Origin: an uncultured bacterium
Lineage (GTDB): Bacteria > Cyanobacteriota > Vampirovibrionia > Gastranaerophilales > Gastranaerophilaceae
DNA length: 64,000 bases
Direction: 5' to 3'
Assembly: GCA_947073645.1 (NCBI GenBank)
Contig: CAMTMK010000002.1
Location: 1 to 64,000 of the forward strand
Shown piece after piece: positions 25,932-34,409 of the stretch. How positions within the stretch are numbered: the first letter of the stretch is position 1; each line of letters begins with the position of its first letter. The notes under the pieces are model-generated. The model was not told the origin of the DNA. It made no database searches and worked only from the letters and a program-made list of their open reading frames with translations. Made by a program: the position numbers and the translations under genes.

Positions 25932-26045
25932 ATGAAAGTAAGATCATCAGTAAAACCAATTTGCGATAAATGCAAATGTATCAAAAGAAAAGGCAGAATT
26001 GCCGTGATTTGCGAAAACCCTAAACACAAACAAAGACAAGGCTAA
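25932..26045 (+). CDS. rpmJ: 50S ribosomal protein L36
   Basis: A 37-residue protein, [16 protein letters not shown] at the start and ending [11 protein letters not shown]. It has the zinc-binding Cys-Cys-Cys-His set, so it is the C+ form of L36. AAAGGAAAAA precedes the ATG. Confidence 0.96.
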   Translation: MKVRSSVKPICDKCKCIKRKGRIAVICENPKHKQRQG

Positions 26046-26200
26046 TTTTGTACAGGCTGAAGTGAGCAAAGCGAACGGAATGCCAAAGAAATAGTACTCG
26101 TCCGAGTAAATCAGAAAATCGCATAGCCGAAACTGCGGGCAGACGGCAGTTGGTGAGGAAGTATTTAAGCCTCATATATAAAAAAATCTAACAACAAGAA
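26046..26200 (+). promoter_or_regulatory. Structured leader before rpsM (possible r-protein autoregulatory RNA)
   Basis: The 169-base gap before rpsM contains an AACTGC/GCAGTT stem (about 26137-26158) and TGAGG/CCTCA (about 26156-26177). It also has a GTAC...GTAC long-range pair. No coding sequence was seen. Long structured spacers inside ribosomal operons often bind their protein product; that role is inferred. Confidence 0.35.
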
Positions 26201-26214
26201 AGGAAAAAGAAAAA

Positions 26215-26580
26215 ATGGCAAGACTAGCAGGGGTAGATTTACCTCGTAACAAAAGAATGGAAATCGCGTTGACATATATTTATGGCATCGGACCTACAAG
26301 AGCTAAAAAAATTCTTGAAGCTACTAAGATTTCCGCAGACTTAAGAACAGACGACTTAACAGATGAAGATATTAAATTGTTAAGAAACGAATTAGCTAAC
26401 TACCACATCGAAGGTGACCTTCGCCGTGAAGTTACAATGCACATCAAACGTTTACAAGAAATCGGTTCATACAGAGGTATGAGACATAAACGTAACCTTC
26501 CATGCCGCGGTCAAAGAACAAAAACTAACGCAAGAACAAGACGCGGTAAAAAAGGTATGGCAATCACTAAAAAGAAATAA
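26215..26580 (+). CDS. rpsM: 30S ribosomal protein S13
   Basis: A 121-residue S13, starting [20 protein letters not shown], with the C-terminal [20 protein letters not shown] and a basic tail. It sits in the 30S head, contacting tRNA and S19. GAAAGGAAAAAG precedes the ATG. The order rpsM-rpsK is standard. Confidence 0.98.
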   Translation: MARLAGVDLPRNKRMEIALTYIYGIGPTRAKKILEATKISADLRTDDLTDEDIKLLRNELANYHIEGDLRREVTMHIKRLQEIGSYRGMRHKRNLPCRGQRTKTNARTRRGKKGMAITKKK

Positions 26581-26604
26581 GTAATAAAATAGAGGAAATA
26601 AAAA

Positions 26605-26991
26605 ATGGCAAGACCAGTTAAAACTAAGAAAAAAGAAAAAAAGAACGTATTGCAAGGTGTTGTACACATTCAATCAACATTTAACAATACAATCGTAACT
26701 TCTACTGATACTCAAGGTAATGCTATTGCTTGGGCAACAGCAGGTGCATCAGGCTTCAAAGGAGCTAGAAAAGGTACTCCGTTTGCAGCTCAATCAGCAG
26801 CTGAATCAGTAGCTAAAAAATCTATCGACCAAGGTATGAAAAAAGTTGAAGTTCATATCAAAGGACCTGGTTCAGGTAGAGAAACTGCAATCCGCGCTAT
26901 TCAAGCAGCAGGTTTGGAAATTACATTAATTAAAGACGTAACTCCTATCCCGCACAACGGATGCAGACCACCTAAGAAAAGACGTGTATAG
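26605..26991 (+). CDS. rpsK: 30S ribosomal protein S11
   Basis: A 128-residue S11 of the 30S platform. It shows [38 protein letters not shown] and the C-terminal [18 protein letters not shown], typical of the family. AGAGGAAATAA precedes the ATG. Confidence 0.98.
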   Translation: MARPVKTKKKEKKNVLQGVVHIQSTFNNTIVTSTDTQGNAIAWATAGASGFKGARKGTPFAAQSAAESVAKKSIDQGMKKVEVHIKGPGSGRETAIRAIQAAGLEITLIKDVTPIPHNGCRPPKKRRV

Positions 26992-27006
26992 TACACATAT
27001 GTAATA

Positions 27007-27054
27007 CTCGGGGGCTTGCTTTAAGCCAAGAAGCAAACCGTAGATGCCCCGAAA
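27007..27054 (+). promoter_or_regulatory. Stem-loop in the rpsK-rpsD spacer (putative S4-type leader)
   Basis: TCGGGG...CCCCGA closes an inner TTGCTT...AAGCAA hairpin, ending 17 bases before ATG 27072. S4 regulates its own synthesis through leader RNA in several bacteria; whether this structure is such a site is inferred. Confidence 0.45.
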
Positions 27055-27071
27055 AGATAAAGGAGAAAATA

Positions 27072-27674
27072 ATGGCAAGATATACAGGACCAACAAATAA
27101 ATTATTTAGAAATAAAAAAGTAAAAGATTTGTCAAATAGAAAATTAACTTCTTCTATGAGACAAACAGCTTCAGGTCAACACGGTGCAGTAAGAAAGAAA
27201 CTTTCTGAATATGCGCTTCACCTTGTTGAAAAACAAAAAATCAGATTTACTTATTTAGTATCTGAAAAACAATTTGCTAAATATTATAATGAAGCTGCAA
27301 GAAGAAAAGGCGTTACAGGTACAATTCTTCTTCAATTATTAGAATCAAGATTGGATAACGTTCTTTTCAGAGCAGGTTTAGGTATTACACGTAAACAAAC
27401 AAGACAAATCGTTAACCACGGTCACGTTCTTGTTAACGATAAAAAAGTTGATATTCCATCTTACCTTGTTAAAGCAGGTGATGTAATCACTATCAAATCA
27501 AAAAGTTCAGCTTTCTTGAAATCTGTAACTGACTTGATTGATATGGCATGCGCTCCGGCTTGGATGACAATCGATAAAGATGCTTTAAAAATCACTTTCG
27601 ACAGAATTCCTGAAAGAGAAGAATTAGACCCTGAATTCAAAGAACAACTCGTTATTGAATATTATTCTAAATAA
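27072..27674 (+). CDS. rpsD: 30S ribosomal protein S4
   Basis: A 200-residue S4, a primary 16S rRNA-binding protein. It has the S4 RNA-binding domain (LESRLDNVLFRAGLGITRKQ, RQIVNHGHVLVNDKKVDIPS) at about residues 88-150 and the C-terminal IPEREELDPEFKEQLVIEYY. There is no N-terminal zinc Cys cluster, so this is the C-minus form. It is placed between rpsK and rpoA, as in firmicutes and many other bacteria. Confidence 0.97.
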   Translation: MARYTGPTNKLFRNKKVKDLSNRKLTSSMRQTASGQHGAVRKKLSEYALHLVEKQKIRFTYLVSEKQFAKYYNEAARRKGVTGTILLQLLESRLDNVLFRAGLGITRKQTRQIVNHGHVLVNDKKVDIPSYLVKAGDVITIKSKSSAFLKSVTDLIDMACAPAWMTIDKDALKITFDRIPEREELDPEFKEQLVIEYYSK

Positions 27675-27713
27675 TGAAGGAAGACTGTAAAAATAATAAC
27701 TAGGAGATTAAAC

Positions 27714-28679
27714 ATGGAATTAAAAATCAAAAATGTTAATACAACAACAAGTTCTGACGGCTCACAATACGGTAAATTCGTTATTGAACCGTTGGAAAAA
27801 GGTTTCGGAACAACAATCGGAAACTCTTTAAGACGTGTATTACTTTCAAGCTTAGAAGGAACAGCTGTTACTTCTGTAAGAATTGAAGGCATCACTCACG
27901 AATACACTGCAATTCCTGGTGTATTGGAAGATGTTATCGATGTTATGCTTAACCTTAAAGGATTGGTTGTAAAAACTGATTCCAAAGAACCTCAAACATT
28001 GAGAATTGATGTTGATCGTCCGGGCGCAGTACTTGCAAGTGATATTCAACTTCCTGCAGGTGTTAAAGTAGTTAACCCTGACTGGTTGATTTGTACAGTG
28101 GCAGATGGCGGCAGTTTCCACGCTGACGTTACTATAGAAACAGGAAAAGGTTACGTTGCTCACGATGTACCTAGAGATTCTAAAGGCGTTTCAATTGATG
28201 TTCTTCCTATCGATGCAACATTTATGCCTATCAAACGTGTAAGCTACACTGTAGAAAATACTCGTGTTGGTGATTCAATTGACTTTGATAAATTGACTTT
28301 AGAAATTTGGTCAAACGGTTCAATCGATGTAACAAACGCATTGAGCCAAGCTTCAAACTTGTTGATTGACCACTTTATGCAAATTTCTTCAATTACAGGT
28401 CAGCCTGTAATCGCTCCTTCAATGACTGTTGAAGAAGCAGTTGAAGATGAAGCAGATACACCAACAATGACAATTGAAGAATTGGAACTTTCTGTAAGAG
28501 CTTACAATTGCTTGAAACGTGCAAGTATCAACTCAATGAGCGAATTGTTGAAAAAATCAGAACATGATTTATTAAATATTAAAAACTTCGGTAAGAAATC
28601 TTCTGACGAAGTAATCGAAAGACTTCACCACTTTGGTTTAGACCTTGCTCCAAACCCTGAAGTAGAAGAAGAAGTATAA
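27714..28679 (+). CDS. rpoA: DNA-directed RNA polymerase subunit alpha
   Basis: A 321-residue alpha subunit. The N-terminal assembly domain shows GFGTTIGNSLRRVLLSSLEG and the mid region VLPIDATFMPIKRVSY. An acidic linker (EEAVEDEADTPTMTIEELEL) leads to the C-terminal domain (SVRAYNCLKRASINSMSELL, NIKNFGKKSSDEVIERLHHFG) that binds UP elements and regulators. GGAGATTAAAC precedes the ATG. Confidence 0.98.
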   Translation: MELKIKNVNTTTSSDGSQYGKFVIEPLEKGFGTTIGNSLRRVLLSSLEGTAVTSVRIEGITHEYTAIPGVLEDVIDVMLNLKGLVVKTDSKEPQTLRIDVDRPGAVLASDIQLPAGVKVVNPDWLICTVADGGSFHADVTIETGKGYVAHDVPRDSKGVSIDVLPIDATFMPIKRVSYTVENTRVGDSIDFDKLTLEIWSNGSIDVTNALSQASNLLIDHFMQISSITGQPVIAPSMTVEEAVEDEADTPTMTIEELELSVRAYNCLKRASINSMSELLKKSEHDLLNIKNFGKKSSDEVIERLHHFGLDLAPNPEVEEEV

Positions 28680-28708
28680 GTAAAGTAAAAAAATAAAAGG
28701 ATAAAACA

Positions 28709-29137
28709 ATGAGACACCAAACTAAAAAACATACGCTAGGACGCGCTAAGGATCAAAGAGATGCTTTGTTACGTTCTTTAGCGACTGAACTTTTTGTACA
28801 CGGTGAAATCAAAACAACTATGGCTAGAGCAAAAGCTTTAAGACCATACGCTGAAGAAATTATCACTCTTGCAAAAAGAGGCGACCTTCACGCTCGCCGT
28901 CAAGCTGTTAAATTCATTTTCGACAAAGAAACCGGCAGATATATGGATTTAGCAACTGGAGAAGTTTTCGAAGCTCCTGTAGCTGATAAAAAATTAGCTG
29001 AAGAAACAGTTTTAAGAAAACTTTTCGTTGTAATCGGTAAAAAATATTCAGACCGTCAAGGCGGATACACAAGAATATTCAGATTACCTCCAAGACGCGG
29101 TGACGCTTCTGAAATGGCTTTAATCCAATTGGTATAA
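28709..29137 (+). CDS. rplQ: 50S ribosomal protein L17
   Basis: A 142-residue L17: HTLGRAKDQRDALLRSLATE, TTMARAKALRPYAEEIITLA, then the GGYTRIFRLPPRRGDASEMA end motif. It carries an insertion of about 20 residues around 70-90 (KFIFDKETGRYMDLATGEVF) relative to the shortest L17 proteins. The next gene, truA, starts three bases after the stop. Confidence 0.97.
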   Translation: MRHQTKKHTLGRAKDQRDALLRSLATELFVHGEIKTTMARAKALRPYAEEIITLAKRGDLHARRQAVKFIFDKETGRYMDLATGEVFEAPVADKKLAEETVLRKLFVVIGKKYSDRQGGYTRIFRLPPRRGDASEMALIQLV

Positions 29138-29140
29138 GCC

Positions 29141-29911
29141 ATGCGTTATACGCTTCAGGTTCAGTATATCGGAAAAAATTATGCCGGAAGTCAAATTCAA
29201 TTTGAAAATGGCAGAGAAATCGAAACCCCGACTATACAAGGAGAACTTGAAAAAGCAATCAGTACATTGATATTCGGTGATACCGAAAATATAAACCGAC
29301 AAGTTAAAACAGTCTTTTCCGGACGAACCGACAGAGGTGTAAATTCTGAAGGACAAGTAGTTCATTTTGATACTGACAAATCTATTGTTGCTTCAAAGTT
29401 TGTCTACAAGTTAAATGAAATACTTCCAGATGATATATCTGTCACTGACTTGGTAGAAGTTGATGAAAAATTTCACGCTCAAAAATCTGCTAAACGCAGA
29501 TATTACAGATATGTTTTTGTTAATCGTAAATGTAAAAATGCTTTTGACGGAGATTTAATGAGAGTGAAATTTGATATCGACCTCGATAGAATGAATAAAG
29601 CCTTAAGTTATCTTTTGGGTGAGCATGACTTCTCAAGTTTTAAAAGTTCCGGAACGCTAAACCCGAGCAAAGTCTGTTTTATTGAAAAAGCTGTCGCATC
29701 ACGTGACGGCGACAAGGTGATTATTGATATTGTTGGAAACAGGTTTCTATATAATATGGTAAGAACCATTGTCGGAACTCTTCTTGATATAGAAGGGCAT
29801 AATCGTTCGGCTGAATTTATGCTGCAGGTTTTAGAGGCTTGTGACAGACGTAAGGCTGGACATACAGTTAGTCCGTATGGATTGACATTAGTAGAAGTAA
29901 CATATAATTAA
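29141..29911 (+). CDS. truA: tRNA pseudouridine(38-40) synthase TruA
   Basis: A 256-residue enzyme making pseudouridine 38-40 in the tRNA anticodon arm. The catalytic Asp is in the motif FSGRTDRGVNSEGQV near residue 60. RYYRYVFVNR, GEHDFSSFKSSG and the C-terminal FLYNMVRTIVGTLLDI are family signatures. The rplQ-truA-rplM-rpsI order is typical of cyanobacteria and many other bacteria. Confidence 0.96.
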   Translation: MRYTLQVQYIGKNYAGSQIQFENGREIETPTIQGELEKAISTLIFGDTENINRQVKTVFSGRTDRGVNSEGQVVHFDTDKSIVASKFVYKLNEILPDDISVTDLVEVDEKFHAQKSAKRRYYRYVFVNRKCKNAFDGDLMRVKFDIDLDRMNKALSYLLGEHDFSSFKSSGTLNPSKVCFIEKAVASRDGDKVIIDIVGNRFLYNMVRTIVGTLLDIEGHNRSAEFMLQVLEACDRRKAGHTVSPYGLTLVEVTYN

Positions 29912-29929
29912 AAATAAATGGAGAAAAGC

Positions 29930-30367
29930 ATGAAAACTTATTCAGCAAAACCTCTAGAAGTAGAAAGAAAATGGTACGTAATCGATGCAGAAGGTGAAAT
30001 CCTTGGCAGATTGGCTACCAGAGTCGCTAATATTTTAAGAGGAAAAAATAAACCTGAATACACTCCTAACGTTGATACAGGCGATTTCGTAATCGTAATC
30101 AACGCTGAGAAAGTTGTAGTATCAGGTAAAAAAGAAACTGATAAAATTTATTATCACCACACTGGTTTCCCAGGCGGATTGAAATCAGCAAGCGTAAAAG
30201 AATTACGTGAAAAAGATGCAAGACTTTTAATTGAAAAAGCAGTTAAAGGTATGTTGCAGCACAATACTTTGGGTGATACTCAATTCACTAAATTAAAAGT
30301 GTATAATGGTGCTGAACATCCGCACGCAGCACAAAAACCAATCGTGCTTGAAAAGGAGGCTAAATAA
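29930..30367 (+). CDS. rplM: 50S ribosomal protein L13
   Basis: A 145-residue L13: [40 protein letters not shown] and [20 protein letters not shown] are diagnostic. Start 29930 has GGAGAAAAGC upstream; the in-frame ATG at 29918 lies within that region and is less likely. The stop overlaps the rpsI start by one base. Confidence 0.97.
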   Translation: MKTYSAKPLEVERKWYVIDAEGEILGRLATRVANILRGKNKPEYTPNVDTGDFVIVINAEKVVVSGKKETDKIYYHHTGFPGGLKSASVKELREKDARLLIEKAVKGMLQHNTLGDTQFTKLKVYNGAEHPHAAQKPIVLEKEAK

Positions 30368-30762
30368 TGGCAGATAAAGAAATTATGGCTACAGGACGTA
30401 GAAAAACCTCTATCGCAGTTGTTAAGCTTGTTAAAGGTAAAGGCAGAATTTTTGTTAACGGTAAAACTTTGAAAAATTATATCGGTAACAGACCTGCTAT
30501 CGAAATGTTAGTATACAGACCTTTAGTACTAACTGATAACCAAGAAAAATACGATGTAAGAGTAAAAGCTGTGGGCGGCGGTGTAGTTGCTCAATGCGGA
30601 GCTATCAGACATGGTATTTCAAGAGCTTTGGTTAAAGCAAACGAAGAATACAAAAATGTATTACGTTTAGAAGGATTGTTAACCCGTGACCCACGTGTTA
30701 AAGAACGTAAAAAATACGGTCGTAAACGTGCAAGAAAACGTTTCCAATTCTCAAAACGTTAA
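30367..30762 (+). CDS. rpsI: 30S ribosomal protein S9
   Basis: A 131-residue S9: ATGRRKTSIAVVKLVKGKGR, VGGGVVAQCGAIRHGISRAL and the C-terminal RKKYGRKRARKRFQFSKR that reaches the P-site tRNA. It is coupled to rplM, ends the ribosomal cluster and is followed by an intrinsic terminator. Confidence 0.98.
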   Translation: MADKEIMATGRRKTSIAVVKLVKGKGRIFVNGKTLKNYIGNRPAIEMLVYRPLVLTDNQEKYDVRVKAVGGGVVAQCGAIRHGISRALVKANEEYKNVLRLEGLLTRDPRVKERKKYGRKRARKRFQFSKR

Positions 30763-30787
30763 TATTTGGGAATTCCCAAAATCATCT

Positions 30788-30819
30788 CAAAAAGAACGAC
30801 AGCTATGTCGTTCTTTTTT
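30788..30819 (+). terminator. Intrinsic terminator of the ribosomal cluster
   Basis: AAGAACGACA-GCTA-TGTCGTTCTT followed by T6. A second perfect palindrome, TTTGGGAATTCCCAAA, lies just upstream (30765-30780). Confidence 0.9.
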
Positions 30820-30910
30820 GTTAAGTAGTGATTGTAATGTGTATGGTGAAGTGGCGCACTTATGTTAACAATTGTAACGAAAAATGCAACTTGTGAAATT
30901 GGATATTTTC

Positions 30911-30924
30911 AAAATACTTTATAT
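30911..30924 (+). promoter_or_regulatory. AAAATACTTTATAT promoter-like motif, copy 2
   Basis: An exact 14-mer, ending 36 bases before ATG 30961 and preceded by TTTTC as in copy 3 (45571). Confidence 0.55.
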
Positions 30925-30960
30925 GTGTAAGAGAGCATAACAAACATAAGGAGAGATGAG

Positions 30961-31287
30961 ATGACTTTTTTAGCGATAGATGCACAAAAGAATTTATTTA
31001 CATTGCAAAAAAGCCAATTGCAATTTGAACAAACGCTTGTAATGAGCAGAGCAAACTATATCACAAAGCAAATGGGATATAGAGCACAAGAACTTGAAGG
31101 TAATGATATTGATATAGACGATGATCCGACATATCAAATGCTTCAACAGCAAGAATCATATCTTGAAACACGACAGGATTCGCTGGATTCACAGATAAGT
31201 TTGATGGAAAACGAGATTTCAAGTTTGAAAAACCTTGTTAACAATAACATCAAATCAGCTTGCAGCTTGAACCTTATCGGCGGGTAG
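30961..31287 (+). CDS. Orphan coiled-coil protein, 108 aa
   Basis: Function not known. It is helical throughout. An N-terminal segment (FTLQKSQLQFEQTLVMSRAN) resembles in style the start of the protein at 21932. A short Asp-rich turn (DIDIDDDP) near residue 50 is followed by a coiled coil (YLETRQDSLDSQISLMENEI). There is no signal peptide. AAGGAGAGATG precedes the ATG. The stop codon is followed directly by the palindromic element at 31288. Shared promoter motif copy 2 links it to three other orphan genes. Confidence 0.8.
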   Translation: MTFLAIDAQKNLFTLQKSQLQFEQTLVMSRANYITKQMGYRAQELEGNDIDIDDDPTYQMLQQQESYLETRQDSLDSQISLMENEISSLKNLVNNNIKSACSLNLIGG

Positions 31288-31335
31288 GGAGCGTGCCGCT
31301 CCACCCGACACACTGGGTATTGCATAGATTTTTAC
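31288..31335 (+). repeat. Palindromic dispersed element, copy D
   Basis: It begins directly after the TAG stop at 31285-31287. GGAGCG-TGC-CGCTCC hairpin, then ACCC-GACACACT-GGGT, then TATTGCATAGATTTTTA. It has the same layout as copies B and E, with a different stem sequence that still pairs. Confidence 0.5.
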
Positions 31336-32165
31336 AGAGTCTTGTTAAACAAAAACAACTCAACCGTATTAAGCATCAAAGATGCTATGGTCATCGGGCC
31401 TACACCGCCCGGTACAGGCGAAAGATACGCGGGTGAGATATTTTCAACATCACCTCGAACTTTTCCCGCTTCATCTCTAAAAATTCCCACATCAACGATA
31501 ACACAATTATTTTTTATTATATTTTTTTCCCCTACAACATTTTTTCCCACTGCTGACACAACAATATCAGCAGTTTTTATTATGTCTGCAAGATTTTTTG
31601 TATGACTGTGACACATTGTAACTGTTGCATTGCGTTGTAAAAGCATTTGTGCAATAGGTTTGCCCACCAGATTTGAACGTCCTATTACAACAGCATGTTT
31701 TCCTTCTATTTCAATATTGTATTCATCAAGAAGAAGTAAAATACCTTTTGGAGTGCATGGATAGACATAAGGTTTTTCACCAGAAAAGAGTTTACCTGCA
31801 TTGTATGTTGTAAGCCCGTCAACATCTTTTTTAGGTGAAATTGTATCAATTACTTTAAGCTTGTCGATGTGTTTGGGAAGTGGTAATTGTACAAGAATTG
31901 CAGTTATTTTATCATCTTCATTTAATTCTTGAATTTTTGTGATGATTTCCTGCTCTGTGACGTTTACAGGATATTCGATTACAATCGAATTAATCCCAAG
32001 TTTTTCTGCACATTTTTTCTTATTATTAACATAAATTCTGCTTGAAGAGTCGTCACCTGCCAGAATTACTGCAAGTGTCGGTTTTATCGGCATTTTATCA
32101 AGTTTTGTTTTTAAATTTTCAAAAATTTTATCTCTTAAATTTTTTCCATCCAAAATTTTTGTCAT
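31332..32165 (-). CDS. folD: Methylenetetrahydrofolate dehydrogenase/cyclohydrolase FolD
   Basis: A 277-residue bifunctional enzyme interconverting methylene-, methenyl- and formyl-tetrahydrofolate. It has the catalytic region SSRIYVNNKKKCAEKLGI (Tyr and Lys), QLPLPKHID, DVDGLTTYNAGKL, the NADP site GRSNLVGKPIAQMLL and the closing PGGVGPMTIASLM. It is last in a minus-strand run: rplI, methionine synthase-like, CooC-like, folD. The start overlaps the CooC-like stop by one base, supporting a joint role in one-carbon transfer. Confidence 0.96.
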   Translation of the reverse strand: MTKILDGKNLRDKIFENLKTKLDKMPIKPTLAVILAGDDSSSRIYVNNKKKCAEKLGINSIVIEYPVNVTEQEIITKIQELNEDDKITAILVQLPLPKHIDKLKVIDTISPKKDVDGLTTYNAGKLFSGEKPYVYPCTPKGILLLLDEYNIEIEGKHAVVIGRSNLVGKPIAQMLLQRNATVTMCHSHTKNLADIIKTADIVVSAVGKNVVGEKNIIKNNCVIVDVGIFRDEAGKVRGDVENISPAYLSPVPGGVGPMTIASLMLNTVELFLFNKTL

Positions 32166-32905
32166 TATTCCCTCACCTGTGGTAAATTTAATCTGAAATA
32201 GAATTGCTTAATTGCATCCTGTACCATTTGGGACGATTTGTCCGAAATAGAGTGGTCTGTAGGAATAACTCCAAATACATCCAAATCATAGCGTTTAAGC
32301 ATTTCATAAACAGATTCCAAATCATTATTCTCAACCTTGTTTATAATTACTCCCAGCTGGTTGCCTGCTGCATATTTTGCACTGAATTCTTCAATACGTT
32401 TTGCAAGATGTGCACTTTCATCTGTAGGATTGGCTATAATTAAAGTTGTGTCAATATCAGTATCAACAAGTTGATTTAGGTATTTTAAGTCGAATTCGCA
32501 GTCAAAAATTACTATATCATAGCGGTCAATAAGTTTTAGGACTGCATCATTAATTTGTTCTGTTATCGGGCATCGGCAATCTTTTGATCCTACAAACCAA
32601 GATACAATAATATCGACATTATCATCTAACGATACTAAAATATCTTCCATTGCCCACTCCACAAATTCTTGTTTGGACATTCCTTCCGGTATTCCTGTTT
32701 TGTATTCGTGTTTTCCGCTTCGGATACCATAGATTGTATTTCGAATATCAAGTCCGAAGCTGTGTCCGAGTTCACTTGTCAAATCGTTATCGAATAACAG
32801 TATAGATTTTTCGGGGAAATATTCTCGAAAAATGTTTAAAAATGCTTTTACAACTGTTGTTTTACCGCTTCCGCTCTTTCCTGTTACTGCAAGTTTAAAT
32901 GCCAT
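32165..32905 (-). CDS. CooC-like P-loop ATPase
   Basis: A 246-residue MinD/ParA-class ATPase. The N-terminus has the deviant Walker A GKSGSGKTT (Lys at position 2, as in the MinD/CooC group). DCRCP near residue 110 is a Cys-x-Cys pair like the metal-binding pair of CooC, and VIFDCEFDL is a Walker B-like strand. CooC proteins insert nickel into CO dehydrogenase or reactivate corrinoid and acetyl-CoA pathway proteins. No CO dehydrogenase is visible here. Start 32905 is chosen for the GAAAGGCAAT site. It lies between a methionine synthase-like gene (22-base overlap) and folD (one-base overlap). Confidence 0.8.
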   Translation of the reverse strand: MAFKLAVTGKSGSGKTTVVKAFLNIFREYFPEKSILLFDNDLTSELGHSFGLDIRNTIYGIRSGKHEYKTGIPEGMSKQEFVEWAMEDILVSLDDNVDIIVSWFVGSKDCRCPITEQINDAVLKLIDRYDIVIFDCEFDLKYLNQLVDTDIDTTLIIANPTDESAHLAKRIEEFSAKYAAGNQLGVIINKVENNDLESVYEMLKRYDLDVFGVIPTDHSISDKSSQMVQDAIKQFYFRLNLPQVRE

Positions 32906-33753
32906 ATTGCCTTTCTGTTTTCTGATAACTGTTTTGTCAAATCCATAGCTTTTTGAGCTAATTCTTCGCTTAACGACCCTGCTCCGCAAGAAGGGGTTAT
33001 TAGCGAATTTTCTATAATAATTTTCTCATCAATTCCCATTTTGGTCAAATTTTTTACACCATTTTCAAAAATTTTAATCATTTTATCTAAATCAGCATCT
33101 TCAATAGCTTTGGAATCCTTGGTTGGAACTATTCCCCAGGCGATTTTTCCACCGCGTGATAAAAATCTTTTAAATTCAATACCCAAAGTTTCTCCATATG
33201 TATAGGCATCAAAGCTTATAATATCAATACCGGCATCAATTGCAATATTCCAATCACAGTTTGAACAGCAGTGAAGTCCGCTTAAAGCTCCGTTAGTTTT
33301 GATTGTGTCGGAAACTGTTTTTATCATCTCCAGTGGAGAATTACCTTGTATAGTTGCAAGTGAAGGTTCGTCAATAAAAATTATTGGTATGGTTGATTGA
33401 CAAGCTGATTTTATTTGATTAATCTGCCATAAAGCTTTTTGAGCCAGATTCTGAGCAAGGTTATCCGAGCTGACTCTGAATGATAGTGTATGCGGACCTG
33501 TAATTTGACCTTTCGCGAATTTAGGTTTTGTTTCTTTAATGAGTTCTATAAATTTTGGGAAACTTACAGAACAAAAAGAAGACATATCTTCCGTAAATTG
33601 GGAAATCATGTCTTCTTTTTTATTTATTTTTGTTAATTGAGGCCAGAATGGAATATTGCCAAAATCTTTTTTTACAATTTCCATAGCTTTATCTAAACTG
33701 TCACAAGGTAATGAGCCAATAGCTAAGCATTCCAGCGTCAATTCAGATGCCAT
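32884..33753 (-). CDS. Folate-independent (core MetE-type) methionine synthase-like protein
   Basis: A 289-residue protein of the UROD/MetE barrel superfamily. Zinc-ligand candidates are the His and Cys of LHCCSNCDW (near residue 161) and the Cys of TPSCGAGSL (near residue 254), arranged as in the catalytic half of MetE. GQITGPHTLSF and FIDEPSLA are also family-like. It is too short for full MetE (about 750 residues). Short 'core' forms in anaerobes are reported to take methyl groups from a methylcorrinoid protein. Adjacent CooC-like and folD genes fit a one-carbon role. Another methyltransferase of the same fold is possible. Confidence 0.72.
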   Translation of the reverse strand: MASELTLECLAIGSLPCDSLDKAMEIVKKDFGNIPFWPQLTKINKKEDMISQFTEDMSSFCSVSFPKFIELIKETKPKFAKGQITGPHTLSFRVSSDNLAQNLAQKALWQINQIKSACQSTIPIIFIDEPSLATIQGNSPLEMIKTVSDTIKTNGALSGLHCCSNCDWNIAIDAGIDIISFDAYTYGETLGIEFKRFLSRGGKIAWGIVPTKDSKAIEDADLDKMIKIFENGVKNLTKMGIDEKIIIENSLITPSCGAGSLSEELAQKAMDLTKQLSENRKAIWHLNLQ

Positions 33754-33760
33754 CAATCAC

Positions 33761-34258
33761 CTATTCTTCAACTGTTTCAACTTCTTCTTCAACAGCTTCT
33801 TTTAAAACTTCTGAAGCAGTGATTACAACAGCTAATTCGCATTTAACTTTAGAAGTCAATTTGATTAACATTGAGTATTCACCAACTTTGTTGATAGGAG
33901 CATTTAGAGAAACATTTTTTCTATCAACTTCAATGCCAGCTTTAGCTTGTAATTCTTCAGTTAATTTTTTAGTAGTGATTGTACCGAATAATTTACCTGA
34001 TTCACCGGCTTTAGCAGAAAGTTCCAGTTTACCGAATTCTTCGATTTTACGAGCGATTTCTAAAGCTTCAGCATGTAATTTTTCTTGTTTAGCTTTAATT
34101 CTAGCTAAATTTTTCTCTCTGTTTTCTAAAGCGCCTTTTGTAGCAACTTCAGCAACTGATTGAGGAAGCAAGAAGTTTCTTGCATAACCGTCTTTTACTG
34201 AAACGATATCACCTGCTTCACCAAGGTTTTGAACATCTTTTTTTAATATAACTTGCAT
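33761..34258 (-). CDS. rplI: 50S ribosomal protein L9
   Basis: A 165-residue L9. The N-terminal domain is MQVILKKDVQNLGEAGDIVS and VKDGYARNFLLPQSVAEVAT. The connecting helix and C-terminal domain are GKLFGTITTKKLTEELQAKA. An acidic tail ends in EEEVETVEE. The downstream methionine synthase-like gene starts eight bases after the stop, an unusual operon partner for L9. Confidence 0.96.
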   Translation of the reverse strand: MQVILKKDVQNLGEAGDIVSVKDGYARNFLLPQSVAEVATKGALENREKNLARIKAKQEKLHAEALEIARKIEEFGKLELSAKAGESGKLFGTITTKKLTEELQAKAGIEVDRKNVSLNAPINKVGEYSMLIKLTSKVKCELAVVITASEVLKEAVEEEVETVEE

Positions 34259-34371
34259 TTTAAAATTCTCCTTTGCTATTTATAATGCTATAGTTCCACC
34301 CTACTACAAACATAAAGTTTTGTCGAGAGTTTTTTTCGGAATGTAAAGTACTACTGAGTTAAACTACTAAT

Positions 34372-34409
34372 TTTTACCAATATTGTTCGGCATGGCTACG
34401 TGCGTAGCA
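34372..34409 (-). repeat. Palindromic dispersed element, copy G
   Basis: It begins directly after the TAG stop of the SH3-like gene (34410-34412). It starts TGCTACGCACGTAGCCA, identical over 17 bases to copy C at 11138-11154, while the flanks differ. Confidence 0.6.
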
